From an uncultured Gammaproteobacteria bacterium (GTDB lineage: Bacteria > Pseudomonadota > Gammaproteobacteria > Eutrophobiales > Eutrophobiaceae), in contig OY282354.1 of NCBI GenBank assembly GCA_958295485.1, forward strand, positions 1,550,001-1,614,000: a stretch of 64,000 nt of DNA. Direction: 5' to 3'. Under the pieces are notes generated by a model. It saw only the letters and a program-made list of their open reading frames with translations, was not told where the DNA came from and did no database searches. Numbering within the stretch: position 1 is the stretch's first letter; the number at the start of each line of letters is the position of its first letter. Positions 30,301-36,129 of the stretch are shown here, piece by piece. The translations under genes were made by a program, and so were the position numbers.

Positions 30301-33300
30301 GCGAGGGCGACGGGGCCACCACGATCACGGTGACGGCGACGGTAGACGGCACGACCCGGTTCGCCGAGGCCACGACCGTTGGGGTGAGCGTGACGGGCAG
30401 CGGCACGGCGACGGCGGTGGACTTCGCAACGGTGGCGAACTTCAACATCGAGATTGCGGCGGCGGCGGCGAGCGGTACCGGGACGTTTACGCTGACGCCG
30501 ACGAACGACGTCACGGACGAGACCAACGAGACTATCACGGTGAGCGGCGCGTCGGGCAGCCTGACAGTGAGCTCGGCCACGATCACGTTGACGGACGACG
30601 ATGCGGCGCCGACGTCGCTCAGCTTGACGGTGAACGACGACAGGGTGAACGAGGGCGGCGGGGCGACCACGATCACGGTGACGGCGACGGTGGACGGCAC
30701 GACCCGGTTCGCCGTTGCCACGACGGTGACCGTGAGCGTGGCGGGGACCGGCGCGCCGACGGCAGTGGACTTCGCGGCAGTGTCGAACTTCGACATTACG
30801 ATTGCGGCGGCGGCGGCGAGCGGCGCCGGGACCTTCACGCTGACGCCGACGGACGATGCGGTGGACGATACCGACGAGACCATCACGGTGCGCGGCGCGT
30901 CGGGCAGCCTGACGGTAAGCTCGGCCACGATCACGTTGGCGGATGATGAAGGGCCGGTGACGCTGTCGATCAACTCGTCGAGCGTGACGGAAGGGAACAG
31001 CGGCTCGAAGGACCTGACGTTCACGGTAACCATGAGTCCGGTGAGTATCGAGCTGGTGGCGGTGGACTACGCGGACGCCGGGAGCGGGACAGCGACCTCG
31101 GGGGCGGACTATGTGGCGATCACCGGCGGCACGCTGATCTTCCCTGCGGGAACCGCGAGTCAGGAGGTCACGGTGTCGGTGACGGGGGACACCGCCGTCG
31201 AGGCGAACGAGACGGTGGTGTTATCGCTGAGCAACCCCGCCAACGCGATGATTGGAACCGGCACGGGGACAGGGACGATCACGAACGACGATGTCGGCGA
31301 GCCTCCCCCGATCGACGACGCCCCGTCGCTGTCGATCGACTCGCCGAGCGTGTCGGAGGGGGACGACGATTCGGTGAGCCTGATGTTCACGGTGACCCTG
31401 AATCCGGCCAGTAGCGTGCCGGTGACGGTAGACTACGTGGTCACCGGCACGGCGAGAGCGGGGACGGACTTTGCGGCGCTCACCGGCGGCACGCTGACCT
31501 TCCCGGCGGGGGCCACGAGTCGGACAATCACGGTGTCGGTGATGGGCGATGCCCTGGATGAAGATGACGAGACCATCGTGGTGACCCTGAGCAACGTCAG
31601 GAATGCGGCCATCGACACGGCGACGGGGACAGGCACCATCACCGACGACGACACGGGCCCGTCGCTGATGATCGACTCACCAAGCGTGGCGGAGGGTGAC
31701 AGCGGTTCGACAAACCTGACGTTCACCGTGACCCTGAGCGAGGCCCTCACCGAGCCGGTGACGGTGGACTATGCGGACGCCGGGACTGGCACGGCAACAT
31801 CGGGGACCGACTACGTGGCGATCCCCGGCGGCACGCTGACCTTCCCGGCGGGAACCACCAGCCGGTCGATCGTGGTAGCGGTGACAGGCGACGTCCTGGC
31901 CGAGCCGGACGAGACCGTTGCGGTGACCCTGAGCAACGCCGCCAACGTAGCCATCGGTCCGGCGACGGGAACCGGCACCATCATCGACGATGACGACGCC
32001 GGCGACGCGCCGACGCTGTCGATCGACTCGCCGCGCGTGACCGAGGGCGCCGCCGGTTCGACGACCCTGACGTTCACCGTGAGCTTGAGCGCGGCGAGTA
32101 CCGAGCAAGTGACAGTGGCCTACGCGGACGCCGGGACCGGCACGGCGACCCCGGGGACGGACTACGCGGCGCTCACCGGCGGCACGCTGACCTTCCCGGC
32201 AGGCACCACGAGCCAGACCTTGAACGTGTCGGTGACGGGCGATGCCCTGGACGAGGCGGACGAGACCGTAGTGGTAACCCTGAGCAATGCGACGAACGCG
32301 ACCATCGGCACGGCGACGGGTACCGGCGTCATCACCGATGACGACGCCCCGCCGTCGCTGTCCATCGACTCGCCGAGCGTAACGGAAGGCGACCCCAGTT
32401 CGACGACCCTGACGGAGGGCGCCGCCGGTTCGACGACCCTGACGGAGGACGCCGCCGGTTCGACGACCCTGACGGAGGACGCCGCCGGTTCGGTAAGCCT
32501 GACCTGGACGGTGACCCTGGACGCGGCCAGCGGGCGGACGGTGACAGTAGACTATGCGGACGCCGGGACCGGCACGGCGACCCCGGGGACCGACTACACG
32601 GCCCTCGGCGCGGGGACGCTGACCTTCCCCGCCGGAGTCACCAGCCGGGCGGTAACGGTGGCAGTGACGGGGGACACTATCACCGAGCCGGACGAGACCG
32701 TAGTGGTCACCCTGAGCAACGCGGCGAACGCGACCATCGGCACGGCGACGGGAACCGGCACAATCATCGACGACGACGTCGACCTGACGCCGAGCTTCGA
32801 TTCTATGACCATCCCGGCCCAGTCCTGGACCCGGAACTGGCCGATCCCGGCATTGACACTACCGGCGGCCACGGGCGGCGACGGCGCGCTGACCTACACG
32901 CTGACGCCGGCGCTACCCAGCGGACTGAGCTTCGATGCGGCCACGCGGGAATTATCAGGCACGCCGACGACGGCGCTGGCGGCGACCGAATACAGCCTGA
33001 CGGCCACAGACGCGGACGGGGATGCAGTGACGCTGAGTTTCACGATCGAAGTGACCGGCCCGATTGTAATATCGATTACGGACGGCGAGGCGGTGGAGGG
33101 CGAGCCCGTCGAGTTCGGGATTACATTGTCCAGGCCCGTGCCGGAAGCCGGGACGCTGCTGGTGGTTTATCGGATAACTGACGGCACGGCCCTGGCGCAT
33201 ACCGACTACACGCCGCCTGCGGGTCAGCGAGGAGAGTTCACGATCGCGGCGGGACAGACTGCGGCGGCGATCGTCGTTCGGACGACGGCCGACGACCTGG

Positions 33301-34982
33301 TGGAGGACGAGGAGACATTCACGGTGACGCTGGTCAACGCCCGTCATGCGGAGTTGGGCGATGCCGAGGCCACGGGGAGGATTATCGATGACGACCTGGC
33401 GTCCTTGCGCGGCGAGGCGTTGCAATGGTCTCTGGCGGCGTTCGGGCGGACGGTGGCGACGGATGCGGTGGACGTCATCGGCCAACGCTTCCGGCCCGGC
33501 GGCCCGCCGCGCCCGCCACGCGCCGGGTTGCCGGGCACGTCGCTACGGGACGGCATCGGCTCGGCCGGCGCGGGTACCGGCACAACCGGTGCGGTTAGCG
33601 GCACGGCCGGCGCGGGTTGGACCACCGGCGCGTGGCGGAACTTTTACCTGGACAGTCCCGCCGGTTCGAGCTCGCCCGGCGGTTTTTCCGGCCCGGAGCG
33701 TTCCCCGCAGGGCGAATTCCTGTCCCAGGTCGCCTTTGAGACGCGCCTTGACGCGCCGGACGAGGCTGGCGCTGATGGCGGGGATGACGCTGATGGTGAG
33801 GATGACGCCGATGGTGAGAATGGCGCGAAGGGTCGGGAGTGGACAGTATGGGGCCGGGGTTCGCGGAGCCAGTTCAGTGGCCAGTCCGGGGCGGGGATAA
33901 CATTGGACGGGGAGGTGAACACGGGCTACCTGGGCGCGGACGTGCGGCTGGCTGAGCACGACCTGTTGCTGGGCGTGGCGTTATCGCACAGCGTCGGGGA
34001 ACTGGACTATCAAGCGGCGGCGGCAGGGTTGAACGAGGGGCAGATAGACTTGGACCTGAGCAGCGTCCTGCCCTATGCTCACTGGGCATTGAACGAGCGG
34101 GTATCCCTGTGGGGGTTGCTGGGCATTGGTTGGGGGGAGGCGACTTTGACGGACGAGTTCGGGCGGGTGACGACGGACACGGAGATGCGGATGGCGGCGT
34201 TAGGCAGTCGCGGGGAGTTGGCGACGTGGCGGGGCCTGGACCTGGCGTTGAAGGGCGACGCCTTTATAGTGAACATGAAAGGGTCGGAATGGGAGCAGAG
34301 CGATGCGGTGGCGATGCCGGAAGTGGATGCGGATGCGCATCGCGTGCGCCTGATGCTGGAGGGCCGGCGCGCCTGGCAGGCAGGGCCGCAACAGCAGTTG
34401 GAGTTAAGCCTGGAGTTCGGCGGTCGTTGGGACGGTGGCGATGCGGACACGGGCGTGGGCGCGGAGTTGGGCGGGGGGTTGGCATACCGCCATGCGGCTT
34501 GGGGTCTGGGGATTGAGACGCGGGGCCGGTATTTGCTGGGGCATACGGAGCGGGCGTTCGAGGAGTGGGGCGCGAGCGTGTCGGTGGCGTTGGATCCGGG
34601 CGTGGAGGGGACTGGCCCGTCGTTGACCTTGTCGCCGGCCTGGGGCGAGGCATCGAGCGGGGTGGAGAACCTGTGGCGGGAAGAGCGGTTGTTAGGCGCG
34701 AGTCTGGGCGGTCAACCGTCCCCGGCTGAACGCGGCGGCCTGCGGCCAAGCCGGTTACAGATGGAGTTGGGCTATGGCTTTGAGACTCGCGGCCCGGGCT
34801 TGCTGAAGCTGTACAGCGCCATGGACGAGGGCAGCCCGGGGAGCAGGAACTGGCGTCTGGGCGGCGAGGTAACGGGCGGGTGGTTCACCTGGGGCCTGGA
34901 ACTGGACCGGCGGGAGAACTGGAGCGGGTCACCCGAGCACGGCGTCTTCCTGCAGTTCGGCAACGGAAGAAGTGAAAGGTAA
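21315..34982 (+). CDS. Giant Calx-beta repeat protein with autotransporter beta-barrel (4555 aa)
   Basis: The start is GTG at 21315, followed by a signal peptide with a long hydrophobic core and an AKA cleavage site at about residue 32. After a unique region of about 120 residues come beta-rich, acidic repeats ending in I-x-DDD: a four-module super-repeat of about 1.4 kb (about residues 190-1720), twelve units of about 115 residues starting LTVNDNSVGEG (about 1823-3210), then classic Calx-beta units beginning LSIDSPSVTEG. A putative Ig (He_PIG) domain with PSGLSFDAATRELSGTP (about 3830-3915), one more Calx-beta unit, a Gly/Ala linker and a C-terminal domain of about 400 residues starting EWTVWGRGSRSQF complete it; the last part resembles autotransporter barrels. 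A large calcium-binding type V secreted adhesin is inferred. GC is far above the flanking core genes, and long antisense frames are artefacts of this. Confidence 0.88.
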   Translation: MRSEAGNKSRSAGVVFAALLAAALLFAASPAKAHVLLPDYDVHYHFEIKLSSDTIAENSGDTITVTANCTSNHCRQLFTDPNPETNQSAYIDIFIDGGELQAGGAVLSANKRLTFTTGNTVALPRRSSGTVTIRVTDDGLGNGDRRVTITGSVPYHPSKGSDYWYTTSDATPVITSATLTIQDDEPPAATLALGETSINESGAGNSATIEARLSRAVTTATTITLTAPAGTSLSGTTLTIDAGDTSSADAATAARRQVTLTAVDNTTDAPDRMVTVTGTSSLPGEPPPLIASLTIADDDAAPTVTLSLSSASISENGGTSAVSATLSHPSSEATTVTVPAASGLYTVGSDATITIAAGDTTNSSDTVSITAVNNTTDEPHRAVTVTASAQNSQGVGAVSGAALTITDDDNTPTVTLALADTTIEESSGTASETMTTVSATLSNPSSEATTVTVAAVSGAYAVGADATITIAAGETANSSDTASITAVDNDIDVGANRAVTVTASAQNSQGVSAVTGAALTITDDDEAGLTLSKNSVSTTEAAGAGRTDTFTVQLDTEPTATVTVTIGVTGGDTDEATVSPATLKFAATANSGNNEFKWDDPQTVTVTGVDETVQDSDRAYTITVAAASGDAIYNDNAKVPDETLSGLNVDDDASRVTLALGSTSINESGAGNSTTISARLSRASTASTAITLTAPAGTSLSGTTLTIDAGETSSADADTAGRRQVTLTAVDNTTDAPDRMVSVTGSASNAGVVAGPAPVPLTIADDDAAPTVTLSLSSASLSENGGTSTVSATLSNPSSEATTVTVPAASGLYTVGSDATITIAAGDTTNSSDTVSITAVNNTTDEPNRAVTVTGTAQNSQGVGMVTGAPLTIADDDAAPTVRLRVTDAAIKESSGTASETMTTVTATLSNPSSEATTVTVAAVSGAYAVGADATITIAAGETANSSDTASITAVDDDIDVGASRAVTVTASAQNSQGAGVVTGAALTITDDDEAGLTLSKNSVSTTEAAGAGRTDTFTVQLDTEPTATVTVTIGVTGGDTDEAAVSPATLKFAATANSGNNEFKWDDPRQVTVTGQDDSASDGDRAYTLTVAAASGDAIYNALSETVSGSNADDDAPKVTLALGRTSINESGTGNSTTVSARLSRASTAATAITLTAPAGTTLSGTRLTIDAGETSSADADTAGRRQVTLTAVDNDVDAADRRVSVTGSASNAVAVTDPAAVSLTIADDDTAGLTVSKSSVWTSEPNVRDSFTVQLDTEPTAMVTVTIGVTAGDTGEATVSPTTLKFAAAANSGNNEFKWDDPRPVTVTGQDDSAADGDRSYTITVAAASADANYNALSKTVSGLNADDDVPRVTLALSETEIAESGRFISSTRISAELDRESTAPTTITVTAPPGTTLSETRMGETLDTLTIDAGRLSSRSAATAAHRELTLRAVDNGLDAPDRVVTVTGTATNSAVVSGPAGVSLTITDDDDTPRLEATLTSNSLRTSEAVGPPVNIRVRLQSEPTATVTLSIRSSDTSEATVTPSTLKFAAVADIRDLDDPVYEWNVPQSVTVRGVDDLEDDNHQPFVITMTAASADTRYHGQSLRMSGVNLDDDDPEVKLSLSDASISENGGTTEVSAALTEVSHQTVMITFVHARGAYTVPSASDANTITIEAGETKSADRVTLTAVDNATDSPDRSVTVSGISSPQAEVVEAELTLEDDDDAPTVTLAVADNTIKENSDTASETMTTVSATLSHASSEDTTITVTPVSGAYTVGSDATITIAAGETENSSDTVSITAVNNAWDEPDRSVTVTGSAANSHEAGSVTGASLTITDDDEAPSITLTVDDSNVGEGDGATTITVTATVDGTTRFAEATTVTVSVAGSGTASAVDFAAVSDFDIEIEAGAASNTGTFTLTPTDDVVDETNETVTVSGVSGSLTVNSATITLTDDDATPSITLTVDDSSVGEGDGATTITVTATVDGTTRFAAATTVTVSVGGSSTATAVDFAAVTDFDITIAAGAASQTGTFTLTPTDDVVDETNETVTVSGASGSLTVNSATIALTDDDAAPTAITLTVNDNSVGEGDGATTITVTATVDGATRFAEATTVGVSVGGSGTATAVDFAAVSAFNIVIGAGAASQTGTFTLTPTDDTADETNETITVSGTSGSLTVNSATITLTDNDAAPTAITLTVNDNSVGEGDGATTITVTATVDGTTRFAAATTVTVSVAGSGTATAVDFAAVSDFDIEIPAGAASQTGTFTLTPTDDATDETNETVTVSGASGSLTVNSATITLTDNDAAPTAITLTVNDDGVGEGDGATLITVTATVDGTTRFATATTVTVSVAGSGTATAVDFAAVTAFDITIAADAASGTGSFTLTPTDDTADETDETITVSGASSGLTVNPDTISLTDDDGAPTSLTLTVNDNSVAEGDGATLITVTATVNGTTQFATVTTVQVSVGGSGTATAVDFAAVSDFDITIAAGATNGTGTFTLTPTADVVDETNETITVSGTSGSLTVNSATIALTDDDAAPTAITLTVNDNSVGEGDGATTITVTATVDGATRFAEATTVGVSVTGSGTATAVDFAAVSAFNIEIAAGAASGTGTFTLTPTNDVTDETNETVTVSGTSGSLTVNSATITLTDNDAAPTAITLTVNDNRVGEADGATTIRVTATVDGTTRFAEATTVGVSVAGSGTATAVDFAAVSDFDITIGAGAASQTGTFTLTPTNDTVDETDETVTVSGASGSLTVNSATITLTDNDDAPTSITLTVDDDGVGEGDGATLITVTATVDGTTRFGAATTVTVSVAGSGTASAVDFAAVSDFDITIAADAASGTGTFTLTPTDDTTDETDETITVSGASGSLTVNPDTISLTDDDGAPTSLTLTVNDNNVGEADGATTITVTATVNGATQFAAATTVQVSVAGSGTATAVDFAAVSDFDITIAAGATNGTGTFTLTPTADVVDETNETITVSGTSGSLTVNSATIALTDDDAAPTAITLTVNDNSVGEGDGATTITVTATVDGTTRFAEATTVGVSVTGSGTATAVDFATVANFNIEIAAAAASGTGTFTLTPTNDVTDETNETITVSGASGSLTVSSATITLTDDDAAPTSLSLTVNDDRVNEGGGATTITVTATVDGTTRFAVATTVTVSVAGTGAPTAVDFAAVSNFDITIAAAAASGAGTFTLTPTDDAVDDTDETITVRGASGSLTVSSATITLADDEGPVTLSINSSSVTEGNSGSKDLTFTVTMSPVSIELVAVDYADAGSGTATSGADYVAITGGTLIFPAGTASQEVTVSVTGDTAVEANETVVLSLSNPANAMIGTGTGTGTITNDDVGEPPPIDDAPSLSIDSPSVSEGDDDSVSLMFTVTLNPASSVPVTVDYVVTGTARAGTDFAALTGGTLTFPAGATSRTITVSVMGDALDEDDETIVVTLSNVRNAAIDTATGTGTITDDDTGPSLMIDSPSVAEGDSGSTNLTFTVTLSEALTEPVTVDYADAGTGTATSGTDYVAIPGGTLTFPAGTTSRSIVVAVTGDVLAEPDETVAVTLSNAANVAIGPATGTGTIIDDDDAGDAPTLSIDSPRVTEGAAGSTTLTFTVSLSAASTEQVTVAYADAGTGTATPGTDYAALTGGTLTFPAGTTSQTLNVSVTGDALDEADETVVVTLSNATNATIGTATGTGVITDDDAPPSLSIDSPSVTEGDPSSTTLTEGAAGSTTLTEDAAGSTTLTEDAAGSVSLTWTVTLDAASGRTVTVDYADAGTGTATPGTDYTALGAGTLTFPAGVTSRAVTVAVTGDTITEPDETVVVTLSNAANATIGTATGTGTIIDDDVDLTPSFDSMTIPAQSWTRNWPIPALTLPAATGGDGALTYTLTPALPSGLSFDAATRELSGTPTTALAATEYSLTATDADGDAVTLSFTIEVTGPIVISITDGEAVEGEPVEFGITLSRPVPEAGTLLVVYRITDGTALAHTDYTPPAGQRGEFTIAAGQTAAAIVVRTTADDLVEDEETFTVTLVNARHAELGDAEATGRIIDDDLASLRGEALQWSLAAFGRTVATDAVDVIGQRFRPGGPPRPPRAGLPGTSLRDGIGSAGAGTGTTGAVSGTAGAGWTTGAWRNFYLDSPAGSSSPGGFSGPERSPQGEFLSQVAFETRLDAPDEAGADGGDDADGEDDADGENGAKGREWTVWGRGSRSQFSGQSGAGITLDGEVNTGYLGADVRLAEHDLLLGVALSHSVGELDYQAAAAGLNEGQIDLDLSSVLPYAHWALNERVSLWGLLGIGWGEATLTDEFGRVTTDTEMRMAALGSRGELATWRGLDLALKGDAFIVNMKGSEWEQSDAVAMPEVDADAHRVRLMLEGRRAWQAGPQQQLELSLEFGGRWDGGDADTGVGAELGGGLAYRHAAWGLGIETRGRYLLGHTERAFEEWGASVSVALDPGVEGTGPSLTLSPAWGEASSGVENLWREERLLGASLGGQPSPAERGGLRPSRLQMELGYGFETRGPGLLKLYSAMDEGSPGSRNWRLGGEVTGGWFTWGLELDRRENWSGSPEHGVFLQFGNGRSER
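21880..26780 (+). repeat. Super-repeat of about 1.4 kb in giant gene 1
   Basis: The phrase GACGCTGGCGCTGGGC starts at 21881, 23282 and 24674, giving periods of 1401 and 1392 bases. Two full copies carry the same order of four module types (INESG, SENGG, ESSGTAS and LSKNSVSTTEA); the third is shortened and diverged. This implies duplication of four-module blocks. Confidence 0.75.
26785..30950 (+). repeat. Twelve tandem Calx-beta-like units of about 345 bp
   Basis: Twelve units coding LTV-(N/D)-D, then VGEGDGAT and VDFAAVSDFDI, are in tandem. Units 5-7 and 9-11 match each other better than their neighbours, with an offset of 1392 bases (28199 to 29591), showing block duplication of four units. 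Confidence 0.8.
32399..32488 (+). repeat. 30-bp minisatellite inside a Calx-beta unit, three copies
   Basis: Copies at 32399, 32429 and 32459 code STTLTE-(G/D)-AAG. They interrupt a Calx-beta unit between its first strand and SVSLTWTVTL; the corresponding unit of giant gene 2 lacks the insertion. Confidence 0.85.
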
Positions 34983-35016
34983 AAAGTTTTTAAACCTCAA
35001 ACTTCATTTCTTCGCC

Positions 35017-35418
35017 TCAGGTTACCCAATTTTCCAGTCGCAGCCCCTTGACGTGTTTGAACTCTCGTAGATTGTTCGTAACGAGTATCAACCCTTCGCT
35101 TCTGGCGTGTCCGGCAATCAGTTGGTCGTAGGGGCCGATTGACATTCCTGCCTTGGCCTGCTCGGCCCTGATCTGACCGGTATGCGCGGCGGCCTCATTG
35201 CCATAAGGCAACACCTCCAACCGGGCTGTGAACCCTTCCAATGTATTCAAGTTACGTTCCGGGTCACCTGATTTTTCGGCGCCATAGGTCAATTCCATCA
35301 AGGTGACGCTGGAAATACACATTTGCCCGTAATGCTTGACAAACGCATCCTTGACGGGCCGGGGTTTGCTTTTCATCGTGTAGATGACGATATTGGTATC
35401 CAGCATGTACTTGAGCAT
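35017..35418 (-). CDS. vapC: VapC-family PIN-domain ribonuclease toxin
   Basis: This 133-residue PIN-domain protein starts MLKYMLDTNIVIYTMK with the first acidic residue in LDTN, has the conserved glutamate in TLMELTYGAEKS, the acidic pair region GPYDQLIAGHARSEG and the ending ILVTNNLREF. VapC toxins cleave RNA, usually tRNA, and are held inactive by VapB. The ATG at 35418 overlaps the antitoxin TGA by one base (TGATG), so translation is coupled. All catalytic positions look intact. The pair lies in the short gap between two giant surface-protein genes, on the opposite strand. Confidence 0.9.
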   Translation of the reverse strand: MLKYMLDTNIVIYTMKSKPRPVKDAFVKHYGQMCISSVTLMELTYGAEKSGDPERNLNTLEGFTARLEVLPYGNEAAAHTGQIRAEQAKAGMSIGPYDQLIAGHARSEGLILVTNNLREFKHVKGLRLENWVT

Positions 35419-35648
35419 CAAAAAGCTTCTCGTTCCTGGCTGGCCGGTTGTTCGCGCTCCCGCATGAAGTCGTCGGTAACGCCTTCATCGTCGAACCAGC
35501 TATCCCAGGCCTCGCCGGCCGGCGTAATCAGTCTGGCTCGCCCCAGTCGGACGATATCCACCTGCTTTACGGATTCCGGCAAAGCCATGGGCTTGGGCAA
35601 CCTGACGGCTTGGCTCTTGTTGCTTTTGAATACGCTTGCCCGTTCCAC
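35418..35648 (-). CDS. vapB: VapB-family antitoxin
   Basis: The GTG at 35648 is chosen because GGAGGT sits 5 bases upstream; a longer frame to 35669 lacks a ribosome site. The 76-residue product begins VERASVFKSNKSQAVRLPK, the swapped-hairpin AbrB/VapB DNA-binding fold (SNKSQAVRLPK is the family hallmark), followed by an acidic C-terminus (DSWFDDEGVTDDF) of the kind that occupies the VapC active site. It should neutralise VapC and repress its own operon. The gene order antitoxin then toxin is standard. Confidence 0.88.
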   Translation of the reverse strand: MERASVFKSNKSQAVRLPKPMALPESVKQVDIVRLGRARLITPAGEAWDSWFDDEGVTDDFMREREQPASQEREAF

Positions 35649-35669
35649 GTCACACCTCCAACAAATCAA

Positions 35670-35991
35670 GACATACCAAGGAGATTCATATACTCCGGCA
35701 AACTTGGGGATATGTCAAGGGTATATCCCTCTCAAAGCGCTCTCCGGGAACGGGTTTGACGATTTGCCATCAAGGTTTTTGCGCCCTGACAAGCTGTCAA
35801 GAGGACTGGAAAAGTTTTTGTTGATAAAAATTATGCTGTGCTATAGCCTGACAGGTAATCTTTACAAATTCGATACAGGTGGACGCTTTGGCAACACGGG
35901 GGATTGCGCAAGTCGTACTTGGCGTTTGTTTCGGCGAAACGCCTTGTTGTCATTGCCACTCGTTTATCGAATAAATTGAGCAATTTCTGAT
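35670..35991 (+). promoter_or_regulatory. Upstream cassette of giant gene 2
   Basis: Bases about 35885-36060 (GGACGCTTTGGCAACA onward) closely match 62030-62200 before giant gene 3. A hairpin GGCGTTT ... AAACGCC lies at about 35922-35945 and again in the third gene's leader at about 62066-62090. A 17-base CTCCGGCAAAC-type motif near 35692 also occurs at the ends of the IS3 remnants near 42675 and 47959. Confidence 0.6.
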
Positions 35992-36129
35992 ATGCCGCTG
36001 CTTTTTTCTTTGCCTCTCTCTTTTCTTCGCTTCAGCTTCGGGGGTGTGAAGCGGTGGATTGCCCCCCCCCCCCCCCCCGATACCGAGCGTGTCGGAGGGC
36101 GACAGCGGCACGACGACCCTGACGTTGGC
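35992..36129 (+). other. Leader ORF with 17-C tract in frame with giant gene 2
   Basis: An ATG at 35992 opens a frame that runs through VKRWIA, a run of 17 C (36062-36078) and into the main ORF. VKRWIA mirrors the true signal peptide start MKRWIAG. In the frame reached by losing one C, the post-tract sequence reads IPSVSEGDSGTTTLTLA and stops at a TGA overlapping the main ATG at 36130. It is a duplicated, truncated 5' end of the same gene family. Confidence 0.65.

Noticed and set aside
29429-31033. Further long antisense frames (also about 21543-25291, 31160-33959, 36032-41692, 62297-63823)
   Set aside because: These are compositional shadows of the GC-rich repeat genes, arginine-, alanine- or valine/serine-rich and repetitive.
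35708-35728. GGATAT-N9-ATATCC as a VapB operator
   Set aside because: It is only 6 bases per arm and 60-80 bases upstream of vapB, with no matching promoter; it may be part of the giant-gene leader.
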